Source: an uncultured Eubacteriales bacterium | GTDB lineage: Bacteria > Bacillota > Clostridia > Oscillospirales > CAG-272 | Length of the DNA: 17,100 nt | Assembly (NCBI GenBank): GCA_934401725.1 | Contig: CAKRSS010000040.1 | Coordinates: 1-17,100, forward strand | Direction: 5' to 3' | Shown here: positions 1 to 6,910 of the stretch, one piece after another | Layout: each line of letters opens with the position of its first letter | Position numbering within the stretch: position 1 is the first letter of the stretch | Notes under the pieces: generated by a model | Told to the model about the DNA's origin: nothing | Database searches by the model: none | Seen by the model: only the letters and a program-made list of their open reading frames with translations | Position numbers and translations under genes: made by a program

Positions 1-368
1 GGAGCGTCTGCGGTACAAATGGCTGTTGGAATGAAGTTTTCGGAGAGCGCTTCACCGTTCGGATGAGGTTCGATAGAACCGATAGCTCACGCCGCACTAC
101 CCGCGCCATCATATTGCGGCTTCGCCGCTCATGAAGGCTAATTAGGGCAGAAAACGTTAGTGACGGCTATCCAGCAATCCTGCGCGTAGCGCGAGTACTT
201 TGCCAGTGAAAAAGCGGTTTAGCAAGTCCCCCGAACGAGTAAAACCGGGGACAAAGCCGTACTAAAACAAAGGCGCGGTAGAGCGATTTTGACCGAGCCG
301 CGCCGGATGCGAGCGCCAATGAGGGTGATTCCGCGCCCCTAAGCCATCCCCACGGGAGTGGGGGGATC

Positions 369-406
369 CCCAAGGGGGGCGAACCGTAGGTTCGCCCCCG
401 CTTGGG
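369..406. repeat. Long G+C-rich hairpin
   Basis: An 11-bp perfect stem (GGGGGCGAACC at 375-385, complement at 389-399) with a GTA loop is extended outward by CCCAAG/CTTGGG with one bulged G. This gives about 17 bp of pairing. There is no U-tract directly after it, so it looks like a dispersed intergenic repeat rather than a canonical terminator. Confidence 0.7.
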
Positions 407-419
407 TGCGTTCTCTTTG

Positions 420-449
420 GTACTTTTCTGCCGCATAGCAGAAAAGTAC
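420..449. repeat. Perfect 12-bp stem hairpin
   Basis: GTACTTTTCTGC at 420-431 is perfectly complementary to 438-449 across a CGCATA loop. It lies 14 bases after the 369-406 hairpin, and the two look like parts of one composite repeat. A role as an RNA structure or a mobile-repeat remnant is inference. Confidence 0.7.
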
Positions 450-688
450 ACTTCGAACACGTCGGAGGCCGGCCACGGCGGCAGCCCTTGTGGGGCCAAA
501 GAACTTATTTTTCAAAAAATCGTTTTCCGCCAGACGTCCCGGCGTGTCTTTCCAAGGCCAAAGAACTTTTTCAGAACACAGGCATATGCAATACGCCTCC
601 CCCTCGACAAAGCCCCTCTTTCCTCAAAAAAACATTCCTCCCCCGCTTAAAATCCTCCGTCCCCGCAAAAAATAATTTCAAAACCCCC

Positions 689-717
689 TTGACAAATCTC
701 CACTCATCATGTATAAT
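689..717 (+). promoter_or_regulatory. Sigma-A promoter of the flavodiiron gene
   Basis: TTGACA (689-694) and TATAAT (712-717) are separated by 17 bp, a perfect consensus vegetative promoter. It lies 44 bases before the ATG at 762, and an operator-like palindrome follows directly. Confidence 0.9.
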
Positions 718-720
718 ACC

Positions 721-740
721 AATAGTAATAATCATTATCA
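721..740 (+). promoter_or_regulatory. Fur/PerR-type operator
   Basis: Bases 721-739 match the classical 19-bp Fur box at 16 positions. Read as a 7-1-7 PerR box, 726-740 (TAATAAT-C-ATTATCA) matches TTATAAT-N-ATTATAA at 12 of 14 positions. It covers the expected transcription start, so a bound repressor would block initiation. The PerR-type protein encoded at 2649-3050 is the obvious candidate; that assignment is inferred. Confidence 0.75.
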
Positions 741-761
741 TAATAAAAAAGGAGCCCCCCT

Positions 762-2552
762 ATGCCATTGCCTAAAAATATCGCTTACGTCGGCGTCAAT
801 GACCATAACGTCGACCTGTTCGAGGGACAGTATAAGGTCGGAAACGGCATGTCCTATAATTCCTACGTCATCCTCGACGATAAAATCGCCGTCATGGATA
901 CCGTCGACGCGCATTTCACCCACGAGTGGCTCGATAACCTCGACCGCGTCCTCGCCGGACGTCAGCCCGATTACCTCGTCATACATCACATGGAGCCCGA
1001 CCACTCCGCCAACATCGCGAGCTTTGTCAAAACCTACCCCTCCGTGACCGTTGTCTCCAACGACAAGGCTTTCCGCATGATGGCGCAGTTCTTCGGCAGC
1101 GACTTTGCCGACAACCGCCTCGTCGTCCGTGAGGGCGCGACGCTGCCGCTCGGCAAGCACACACTTCACTTCGTCGCCGCGCCCATGGTGCACTGGCCGG
1201 AGGTCATGGTCAGCTACGAGGAGAGCGAGGGCGTGCTGTTCTCGGCCGACGCCTTCGGAAAGTTCGGCGCGCTCGACGTCGCCGAGGACTGGACGGACGA
1301 GGCTCGCCGCTACTACATCGGCATCGTCGGCAAATACGGCAAGCAGGTGCAGGCGCTGCTCAAAAAGGCCGCCGCGCTCGACATAAAAACCATCTGCCCG
1401 CTCCACGGTCCCGTGCTCGACCAGAATATCGGTCAGTATGTCCGTCTGTACGACAAATGGTCTTCCTACGAGCCGGAGGATAACGGCGTGGTCGTCGCCT
1501 ATACCTCGGTTTACGGCAACACCGGCAGGGCCGCGCTGCTGCTCGCCGACAAGCTGCGCGCGGGCGGTTGCCCCAACGTCAGCGTCTACGATCTCGCGCG
1601 CTGCGACATGTCGGAGGCTGTCGCCGCCGCCTTCCGCTACGACAAGCTGGTGCTCGCCACCACGACCTATAACGCCGACATTTTCCCCTTCATGCGCGAA
1701 TTCATCTCGCACCTGACCGAGCGCGGCTTCAAAAACCGCACCGTCGCGCTGATTGAGAACGGCTCCTGGGCGCCGCGCGCCGCCAAGGTCATGAGCGAAC
1801 TGCTCGCCGGGTGCGAGGGGGTGAGCTTCGCGTCAAACACCGTCACCATTCTGTCGGCGCTGGGTGAGCAGAGCATGGCGCAGCTGGACGCGCTCGCCGA
1901 CGAGCTGTGCGCCGGTTACGTCACCGCCAACGCCGACCGCGTCAACAAAAACGACATGACCTCGCTGTTCAACATCGGCTACGGCCTCTACGTCGTCACC
2001 TCGAACGACGGCCGCCGCGACAACGGACTTGTCGTCAACACCGTCACGCAGGTCACGAACACGCCCAACCGCGTCGCTGTCGTGATAAACAAGCAGAATT
2101 ACTCGCACCACGTCATTCGCCAGACCGGCATCATGAACGTCAACTGCCTCAGCGTCGACGCGCCGTTCAGAATTTTCGAGAATTTCGGCTTCAGAAGCGG
2201 ACGCAATACCGACAAATTCGAGTCCATCACGCCGCTGCGCTCCGCAAACGGCCTGGCGGTGCTGCCCAACTACGTCAACGCCTATATTTCGCTCAAGGTG
2301 GCGCAGTACGTCGACCTCGACACGCACGGCATGTTCATCTGCGACATAACCGAGGCGCAGGTGCTGTCCGACCGCGAGACGATGACATACACCTACTACC
2401 AAAAGCATGTAAAGCCGCGCCCCGAGACCGAGGGCAAGCACGGGTTCGTCTGCAAGGTGTGCGGGTATGTCTACGAGGGCGACGAGCTGCCGGAGGACTT
2501 CATCTGCCCGCTGTGCAAGCACGGCGCGGCCGACTTTGAGCCGATTTCGTAA
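762..2552 (+). CDS. Flavodiiron protein fused to flavin reductase and rubredoxin-like domains
   Basis: A cytoplasmic 596-residue enzyme expected to reduce O2 to water and/or NO to N2O using NAD(P)H. The N-terminal metallo-beta-lactamase-like domain (about 1-235) keeps the di-iron ligands: H76-x-E78-x-D80-H81, H144 (in MVHWPE), D163 (in SADAFG) and H215 (in CPLHGP). A flavodoxin domain begins near 243 (TSVYGNTG), and a flavin-reductase domain spans about 398-545. A short rubredoxin-like domain at the C-terminus has Cys564, 567, 582 and 585. The last two domains correspond to Moorella Hrb, the partner of FprA, so this reads as an FprA-Hrb fusion that could carry its whole electron chain in one chain. 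The ATG has the ribosome site AAAAAAGGAG close upstream. perR and rubrerythrin follow. The domain calls are firm; the preference for O2 or NO is open. Confidence 0.95.
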   Translation: MPLPKNIAYVGVNDHNVDLFEGQYKVGNGMSYNSYVILDDKIAVMDTVDAHFTHEWLDNLDRVLAGRQPDYLVIHHMEPDHSANIASFVKTYPSVTVVSNDKAFRMMAQFFGSDFADNRLVVREGATLPLGKHTLHFVAAPMVHWPEVMVSYEESEGVLFSADAFGKFGALDVAEDWTDEARRYYIGIVGKYGKQVQALLKKAAALDIKTICPLHGPVLDQNIGQYVRLYDKWSSYEPEDNGVVVAYTSVYGNTGRAALLLADKLRAGGCPNVSVYDLARCDMSEAVAAAFRYDKLVLATTTYNADIFPFMREFISHLTERGFKNRTVALIENGSWAPRAAKVMSELLAGCEGVSFASNTVTILSALGEQSMAQLDALADELCAGYVTANADRVNKNDMTSLFNIGYGLYVVTSNDGRRDNGLVVNTVTQVTNTPNRVAVVINKQNYSHHVIRQTGIMNVNCLSVDAPFRIFENFGFRSGRNTDKFESITPLRSANGLAVLPNYVNAYISLKVAQYVDLDTHGMFICDITEAQVLSDRETMTYTYYQKHVKPRPETEGKHGFVCKVCGYVYEGDELPEDFICPLCKHGAADFEPIS

Positions 2553-2579
2553 AAAATCAAAAAAATTTTAATTCAGCTA

Positions 2580-2608
2580 TTGACAAAACACAAGACGTGT
2601 GATATAAT
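2580..2608 (+). promoter_or_regulatory. Sigma-A promoter of perR-rubrerythrin
   Basis: TTGACA (2580-2585), a 17-bp spacer and TATAAT (2603-2608) form a perfect consensus, 28 bases after the flavodiiron stop codon. The layout of promoter, operator and ribosome site copies that of the 689 promoter. No clear terminator separates the two genes, so readthrough from upstream is also possible. Confidence 0.9.
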
Positions 2609-2611
2609 ATC

Positions 2612-2636
2612 GATAGTGATAACAATTCTTATTATC
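2612..2636 (+). promoter_or_regulatory. Fur/PerR-type operator, likely autoregulatory
   Basis: Directly after the -10 box lies an imperfect dyad, GATAACAATTCTTATTATC (2618-2636), matching the Fur box at 14 of 19 positions. An overlapping register at 2612-2630 also gives 14 of 19, and 2617-2631 read as a PerR box gives 11 of 14. It is weaker than the operator at 721 but in the same place relative to the promoter. Negative autoregulation is inferred. Confidence 0.65.
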
Positions 2637-2648
2637 AAGGAGCCCTTA

Positions 2649-3050
2649 ATGAACCAAACCCTCAAACATTCGAGACAAAGAGAAGCCCTGCTCGAGCTTC
2701 TGCGCGGTGTGACCTGTCACCCGAGCGCGGAGTGGCTGTATGCAGAGCTGAAAAAGGACTATCCAAAGATGAGTCTTGCCACGGTCTACCGCAATCTCGG
2801 CGTTCTCTGCGAGTGCGGCGAGGCGATACGGCTTGACGTCGGCGACGGAACCGTTCATTATGACGCTCAGACGTTCGATCACAATCACTTCTTCTGCACC
2901 TCCTGTCACCGGCTTGACGACATCGGCGGCGACGAGCTCGACGGTGTCGACCACCTGCTCGAGGACAAATACGGAGTGCGCATAGAATCCCATTCGTTCA
3001 TTTTTTACGGCAAGTGCCGTGAGTGCAATAAAAATAATAATAATTCATAA
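2649..3050 (+). CDS. perR: PerR-type peroxide-sensing Fur family repressor
   Basis: A 133-residue metalloregulator with an N-terminal winged helix (recognition helix near SLATVYRNL, 42-50) and a C-terminal dimerisation and metal domain. Alignment by eye to Bacillus subtilis PerR puts all five regulatory-metal ligands in place: H24, D72, H78, H80 and D91 (for H37, D85, H91, H93 and D104). The Asp at the last position favours PerR over Fur. Structural-zinc cysteines are C83/C86 and C123/C126. PerR-type proteins sense peroxide by iron-catalysed oxidation of ligand histidines and derepress detoxification genes. The ATG at 2649 was chosen because AAGGAG lies 6 bases upstream; the longer open frame would run through the promoter. 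The C-terminus ends in an Asn run. Rubrerythrin follows after 20 bases, probably co-transcribed. Confidence 0.9.
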   Translation: MNQTLKHSRQREALLELLRGVTCHPSAEWLYAELKKDYPKMSLATVYRNLGVLCECGEAIRLDVGDGTVHYDAQTFDHNHFFCTSCHRLDDIGGDELDGVDHLLEDKYGVRIESHSFIFYGKCRECNKNNNNS

Positions 3051-3070
3051 TATTTTAAGGAGAAAAAATC

Positions 3071-3625
3071 ATGAAAAAGTTTGTATGCCCCGTTTGCGGT
3101 TATGTTCACATAGGCGACAGCGCGCCTGAAAAGTGCCCCCAGTGTGGCGTTCCCGGCTCCAAGTTCAAGGAAGTCAAGGACGACGAGCGCGAGTATGTTT
3201 GCGAGCATGTCATCGGCGTCGGCGCCAAGGGCAAGATAGACGATGAGGTGTATAACGGCCTCAAGGCAAACTTTGAAGGCGAGTGCACCGAGGTCGGCAT
3301 GTACATCGCCATGAGCCGCCAGGCGATACGCGAGGGCTACCCCGAGATCGGCGCTTTCTACCTTCAGGCGGCGCTTGAGGAAGCGGAGCACGCCGCAAAG
3401 TTCGCCGAGCTGCTCGGCGAGGTTGTGACTCCCTCGACCAAGAAGAACCTCGAGCTGCGTTCCGAGGCAGAGTGCGGCGCTACGATGGGCAAGTTCGAGC
3501 TTGCAAAGCGCGCCAAGGAGCTGGGCTACGACGCCATCCACGACACTGTCCACGAGATGGCCAAGGACGAAGCAAGACACGGCCGCGGCTTTGACGGTAT
3601 GCTCAAGAGATATTTCGGCAACTGA
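3071..3625 (+). CDS. rbr: Reverse rubrerythrin (rubredoxin domain first)
   Basis: A 184-residue cytoplasmic non-haem iron peroxidase, probably reducing H2O2 and perhaps O2 in the anaerobe. A short rubredoxin-like domain is N-terminal (C6, C9, C22, C25), followed by a ferritin-like four-helix domain with di-iron motifs, including ALEEAEHAA and the C-terminal DEARHGRGF. This order is opposite to classical rubrerythrin and matches the reverse rubrerythrins of clostridia (for example C. acetobutylicum), which belong to the PerR regulon. AAGGAG lies before the ATG, 20 bases after perR, and a strong terminator follows. Electrons could come from the rubredoxin/flavin-reductase part of the upstream fusion protein; that link is inferred. 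Confidence 0.93.
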   Translation: MKKFVCPVCGYVHIGDSAPEKCPQCGVPGSKFKEVKDDEREYVCEHVIGVGAKGKIDDEVYNGLKANFEGECTEVGMYIAMSRQAIREGYPEIGAFYLQAALEEAEHAAKFAELLGEVVTPSTKKNLELRSEAECGATMGKFELAKRAKELGYDAIHDTVHEMAKDEARHGRGFDGMLKRYFGN

Positions 3626-3642
3626 TTGCGGAAAATAAAAAG

Positions 3643-3673
3643 AAAAGAGAGCTTCGCGAGAGGCTCTCTTTTT
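3643..3673. terminator. Intrinsic terminator, probably bidirectional
   Basis: A 10-bp stem AAAAGAGAGC (3643-3652) pairs with GCTCTCTTTT (3663-3672) and is followed by T's on the plus strand. An A-rich left flank gives a T-run on the minus strand. It can end rubrerythrin transcription and also that of the convergent XRE gene. Confidence 0.85.
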
Positions 3674-3704
3674 GGTTTTGTAGTGTGTGCGTCGCCGCGA
3701 GCGG

Positions 3705-3720
3705 CGCGGTGAAGCCTTAA
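3705..3720. repeat. 16-bp copy of the end of the 8953-9122 palindromic element
   Basis: CGCGGTGAAGCCTTAA here is identical to 9107-9122, the right end of the MITE-like element. The rest of that element is not seen on either side. The last four bases (TTAA) contain the stop codon of the XRE gene on the minus strand. A remnant end is likely, but a chance 16-mer match is not excluded. Confidence 0.5.
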
Positions 3721-3932
3721 CCCAGTTTACGCGGCGTCGAGATAAGCCCTGCGATATAGTCAAGCGAGACGTTGTAATACTTCGCAAGACTTATCGCAAT
3801 ATCGAGCGGTATTTCGCGCTCGCCGCGCTCGTATCGCTGGTAGGTCGTAGTGTACAGTCCTATATCCGCCGCGACCTCCGCCTGCGTCTTGTCGCAGTCC
3901 TCCCGCAAATCTCTTATCCGTTTGTAAATCAT
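3717..3932 (-). CDS. Small XRE-family helix-turn-helix repressor
   Basis: A 71-residue single-domain DNA-binding protein. The helix-turn-helix lies at about residues 15-38 (KTQAEVAADIG, TTTYQRYERG) with the typical XRE tail PLDIAISLAKYYNVSLDYIAG. The ATG at 3932 was preferred over an upstream in-frame start because AGAGG lies at the right distance and the extra N-terminal residues would not fit the fold. It is divergent from the gene at 4074. The two 14-bp palindromes in the shared promoter region are its likely operators. A minus-strand TATAAT occurs at 3964-3969 but no good -35 was found. The stop codon lies in a repeat end, so the C-terminus may have been altered by insertion. Confidence 0.85.
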   Translation of the reverse strand: MIYKRIRDLREDCDKTQAEVAADIGLYTTTYQRYERGEREIPLDIAISLAKYYNVSLDYIAGLISTPRKLG

Positions 3933-3976
3933 AGCTTTTACCTCTGAATAGCGATATACGAATATTATAAGAAAAA

Positions 3977-4012
3977 ACACCAAGGGGTGTTGACAAAAAC
4001 ACCGGATGGTGT
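3977..4012. promoter_or_regulatory. Pair of identical-type palindromic operators
   Basis: ACACC-AAGG-GGTGT (3977-3990) and ACACC-GGAT-GGTGT (3999-4012) share perfect 5-bp arms, differ only in the 4-bp centre, and are 22 bp apart centre to centre, about two helical turns. The first abuts the -35 and the second fills the spacer of the plus-strand promoter. This is the classical layout for cooperative repression by a small XRE dimer. Confidence 0.8.
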
Positions 4013-4018
4013 TATAAT
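3990..4018 (+). promoter_or_regulatory. Sigma-A promoter of the 4074 gene
   Basis: TTGACA (3990-3995), a 17-bp spacer and TATAAT (4013-4018) form a perfect consensus. The spacer contains the second palindromic operator, so the gene is probably strongly expressed when the XRE protein is released. Confidence 0.88.
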
Positions 4019-4073
4019 ATGTTCGAAAAGAGCTTTTATGCGGGAAAATGGGGGCTTTGAAAGGAGATTGGAT

Positions 4074-4706
4074 ATGATTGCGTTACTGATTATCGCGGTT
4101 GTGGTGATTGTTATCGTAGTTTATAACGTTAATAAGGCAGTGAAACAGGGGGCAGAGAAAAAGAAAATTCGAGAAAAGATTGCTATGGCAGAAAAACTAT
4201 GCGATGAGGGCAGGCCTGTTCCAGAAGCGGATAGCTTGACTCAAAAATATATGGAGAGGCCTATCGTTATCAAAATCGCACAGGATGTCTTACAGGATTT
4301 TTTGAAAGGTAAGATAGAATTATATTCCAGCGCCAATGTAAGGATTAGACAAATCGAGTTTTCGGGCATGATCCATGCAGCTTTTTATCCGGATGCCAGC
4401 CTTTGCAACGGTGTTTACACCAAATGGAACGTGAGTACATTAAGCGAAGGCGGAATTTGTTTTGCTCATCAAAATCTCCAACCCATAAGCACTCAAAGGG
4501 ATATGGAATCCTGTGTAAGAGCTGTTGCGATATTAGCATATCGTGCGATTTCGCGTGAATGTTCTGAAGATAAGACTGTAAAAGACTATCAATTATCAAT
4601 GAGAGAATTTATTAGCGATGACGTGGTGTGTAAAAGTGTTAATTTTGAGATAAGAATTAGCTATTCTGCTCCCAACCCCAACTACGCCCCTCCCGCTGAG
4701 TGGTAA
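4074..4706 (+). CDS. Membrane-anchored protein of unknown function
   Basis: A 210-residue protein I do not recognise. It begins with one strong transmembrane helix (about 2-17, rich in I, V and A, with no lipobox), followed by a basic charged segment (KQGAEKKKIREK). A soluble, presumably cytoplasmic domain of about 170 residues carries no motif I can name. The ATG at 4074 has AAGGAG seven bases upstream; an alternative ATG at 4038 lacks such a site. The gene is visibly A+T-richer than its neighbours and uses different codons. Together with the dedicated XRE regulator, divergent operators and flanking repeat end, this suggests acquisition by transfer. A toxin or phage-type function is possible but nothing in the sequence shows it. 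Confidence 0.75.
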   Translation: MIALLIIAVVVIVIVVYNVNKAVKQGAEKKKIREKIAMAEKLCDEGRPVPEADSLTQKYMERPIVIKIAQDVLQDFLKGKIELYSSANVRIRQIEFSGMIHAAFYPDASLCNGVYTKWNVSTLSEGGICFAHQNLQPISTQRDMESCVRAVAILAYRAISRECSEDKTVKDYQLSMREFISDDVVCKSVNFEIRISYSAPNPNYAPPAEW

Positions 4707-4747
4707 CCCCTCCTCACCGAATAATTTGTGTTTTTTTCACTATTTGA

Positions 4748-4777
4748 GAGAGTTTCGGAAGAAACTCTCCCTTTTTT
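4748..4777 (+). terminator. Intrinsic terminator
   Basis: A 9-bp perfect stem (GAGAGTTTC, loop GGAA, GAAACTCTC) is followed by CC and six T's. It lies about 40 bases after the stop of the 4074 gene. Confidence 0.92.
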
Positions 4778-4813
4778 GTACTCTGAAATATTATGCCGCT
4801 TGCACAAAAAGTG

Positions 4814-4842
4814 TTGACACCTGCGCCGACTTTATGTATAAT
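4814..4842 (+). promoter_or_regulatory. Sigma-A promoter with structured leader
   Basis: TTGACA (4814-4819), a 17-bp spacer and TATAAT (4837-4842) form a perfect consensus. The leader of about 70 bases starts with a small hairpin (GGATC at 4849-4853 pairing with GATCC at 4861-4865) and a second possible stem (GAAAG/CTTTC). I could not match it to a known riboswitch class. Confidence 0.88.
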
Positions 4843-4919
4843 ATTATTGGATCGCATTCTGATCCGCTGAAAGGCAGACGCTTTCGCCTCATATCACCAT
4901 TGAAGGGAGAACCCGAAAG

Positions 4920-6836
4920 ATGAAAAAGACCCTGAAAGCCACCCTGTGCCTCGCACTCGCTGTCATGTTCGGCCTGTTTGCACCGATTCTGACGGCACTC
5001 ATCCCCCAGAGCTCCGCCCGCGGGCTGCCGGACGGACTGGAAGACGCCTACCTGCCTGAGGAGGAGGACGATTTTTCCGGTCTCGCCGCTGATCCCGCCA
5101 CACTTGGTTTGGACCTCGGTGTCCAAAACCGCAACTCGTCGCTTGCGTATTCGGCTTCCGGCTACACCACGCACACCTCCGCCGGTTCCATCTTCGCCAA
5201 AGTGACGAACAAAACGCTGTATAACAAAACATGCACCGCAATGCAGGGCATGAACGTGGGCACAACCTACGTCTATACGGCGAAAATCAAGGGCGACAAC
5301 ACGGCCACCGCCATAGTTCGCACCAACGCGAACACGGGCGCGCAGGTTGTCATGTCCTATTACGCGAGTCTGAATGCCACGAGCCCGTCCTCCTGCAACT
5401 CGCTCGGACACGCCAACGAGCTCACCGTCGTCTCGAGAACCGAGAACGGCAAAACGGTGAACTACCTCTACGTCATCACCTGCACCGAGGGCTACCCCAG
5501 CCTTGCCAGACTCAAAATTGACGGCACCAAGCTGTACTTCACCGGCTACTTCCAGTTCAAGAAGACGAACGGTACGTCCTTTATGGGCGGCGGCGTTCGC
5601 GGTGTTCGCCATGCCGGCGGGTACTTCTACTTCCTCGTCAAGTCCGGAATGAGCTTCTACACCTGCCGCATTCCCGACGGTGCGAAGGGAGGTTCCAAGT
5701 CGAGCCCCACAAACGTGACCTGCTACCGCGCGTTCACCATTGACACGCGCAACGCGGTGTTTGTGTCCAAGTCCAACAAAATATCCACTGTCGACGGCAT
5801 TGACGAGTGGATAAACCAGGGCTTCGGCTACAGCTCGGACCAGAAGACGATATACGTCCCCATTTTCAGCGGGACTAATGACAACGCGATACTCATCTAC
5901 AACGTCGCGGATTACGTGACGGCCGCCAAGCTCGACGCGAACAAGGACTGCTCGGATGTGCTGTTCCCGTCGGTTGAGACGCTGCGCATATCCGACACGT
6001 CGCAGAAGCTGTTTGAGATTGAGTCGTGCGGCTTCCGCACAAGTCAGGGCACGAGCGGCGATTTGCGGCTGTACTTCAACACCAACGCAACGTCATCCGC
6101 CAAGGAGGGTGTATGGCGCATAGACAGTTTCAAGCGCAAGTCCTCCGCGCCTGCGTCGATGGTTAACGCTGACAGCATAATTTACACTGTAAAATACAAC
6201 GCGAACGGCTCCGGCGCCACCGGCAGCACTGCGACGACCTATCACATCCGGGGCATTTCTGTAAAGCTCCGCAAGAACGGCTTTGCCCGCAGCGGGTACA
6301 CCTTCATAGGCTGGAATCTGACCCGCAAGTCGGACGGCAAGTGGCTGTACTTCACGGCTGACGGCAGCGCGAAGTGGTACGCGAAGGGCTCGCAGCCGGC
6401 GACGGCGCGTCTCGCCGTTTACGAGGACGGCCGTAAGGTTTCCGCGCTGACGGGCGTGAACGGTGACATTGTGACCTGCTACGCGCAGTGGCGTCCCAAT
6501 TCGACCGGCACGAAGAGCTACTACATCCACTACGACGCCAACGGCGGCAGCGGGACGATGGCTGACACCAAGGTTGTGTACGGAACGTCCACCGCGATCC
6601 GCGCCAACGCGTTCACCCGCAGCGGCTATACGTTCAGCGGCTGGCACGCTTACCGCATGTCGGATAACAGCTGGATATACACCAACAACACGACCGGTGC
6701 CGACAAGTGGATACCCGTCGGCGAGTCGACCGCAGGCTACACGCTGAAGGTCTACTCCGACGGCTGCAAGGTCGCCAAGACCTCGTCCACCGACCGCGAT
6801 CTGGTCACCTTCTACGCAGTCTGGAAATCCAAATAA
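4920..6836 (+). CDS. Secreted protein with two Flg_new/InlB-B-type repeats
   Basis: A 638-residue exported protein. A signal peptide with a lysine start and a long hydrophobic stretch (about 8-28) ends near SSA (31-33), a plausible cleavage point; the next segment is acidic. Residues about 50-410 form a large Ser/Thr/Asn-rich domain I cannot name. Two C-terminal modules (about 422-526 and 534-638) each start with a Y-N/D-A-N-G strand, contain RSGYTF-x-GW and end in YAxW. These are hallmarks of the Listeria-Bacteroides repeat (Pfam Flg_new) of surface adhesins and internalin B repeats, here about 105 residues long rather than the usual 70 or so. No LPXTG motif, transmembrane anchor or lipobox is seen, so retention at the surface would need another mechanism. 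A role in adhesion or carbohydrate binding is inferred. Confidence 0.85.
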   Translation: MKKTLKATLCLALAVMFGLFAPILTALIPQSSARGLPDGLEDAYLPEEEDDFSGLAADPATLGLDLGVQNRNSSLAYSASGYTTHTSAGSIFAKVTNKTLYNKTCTAMQGMNVGTTYVYTAKIKGDNTATAIVRTNANTGAQVVMSYYASLNATSPSSCNSLGHANELTVVSRTENGKTVNYLYVITCTEGYPSLARLKIDGTKLYFTGYFQFKKTNGTSFMGGGVRGVRHAGGYFYFLVKSGMSFYTCRIPDGAKGGSKSSPTNVTCYRAFTIDTRNAVFVSKSNKISTVDGIDEWINQGFGYSSDQKTIYVPIFSGTNDNAILIYNVADYVTAAKLDANKDCSDVLFPSVETLRISDTSQKLFEIESCGFRTSQGTSGDLRLYFNTNATSSAKEGVWRIDSFKRKSSAPASMVNADSIIYTVKYNANGSGATGSTATTYHIRGISVKLRKNGFARSGYTFIGWNLTRKSDGKWLYFTADGSAKWYAKGSQPATARLAVYEDGRKVSALTGVNGDIVTCYAQWRPNSTGTKSYYIHYDANGGSGTMADTKVVYGTSTAIRANAFTRSGYTFSGWHAYRMSDNSWIYTNNTTGADKWIPVGESTAGYTLKVYSDGCKVAKTSSTDRDLVTFYAVWKSK

Positions 6837-6841
6837 ACATA

Positions 6842-6867
6842 AGTCCCCCGGCGCAAGCCGGGGGACT
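6842..6867 (+). terminator. Strong G+C-rich hairpin terminator
   Basis: An 11-bp perfect stem AGTCCCCCGGC with a GCAA tetraloop starts 5 bases after the stop of the secreted-protein gene. The trailing T-tract is weak (GTGTGTTTG), but the position and stability support termination. Confidence 0.8.
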
Positions 6868-6910
6868 GTGTGTTTGTATGGATGTGACGTCTGCGGGAGC
6901 CAGCGCAAGG

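Larger units (their letters stand above)
1..688. other. Gene-free, hairpin-rich intergenic region
   Basis: No convincing gene is seen here. The open frames lack ribosome binding sites and known motifs, and they run through repeats. Direct inspection shows several hairpins: a small GGTTC/GAACC stem (67-80), GCGGC/GCCGC (116-128), and two long ones listed separately (369-406 and 420-449). From about 500 to 688 the plus strand is pyrimidine-rich, with no structure I can name, and leads into the promoter at 689. The first bases may belong to the 3' side of an upstream gene, but no domain could be recognised. Confidence 0.6.

Noticed and set aside
167..499. Open frame on the minus strand in the left region, 110 codons
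   Set aside because: It translates hairpin repeats, has no ribosome binding site and no recognisable domain.
738..1712. Long minus-strand frame of 324 codons opposite the flavodiiron gene
   Set aside because: It is antisense to a gene with every catalytic residue intact; G+C-rich third positions create such frames.
3030..3070. A separate PerR operator before rubrerythrin
   Set aside because: The AATAATAATAATTC run resembles half a box but has no matching second arm and no promoter; it also encodes the Asn tail of PerR.
4843..4919. Riboswitch in the leader of the secreted-protein gene
   Set aside because: Small hairpins are present, but I could not match the conserved core of any class such as cyclic-di-GMP, SAM or cobalamin.
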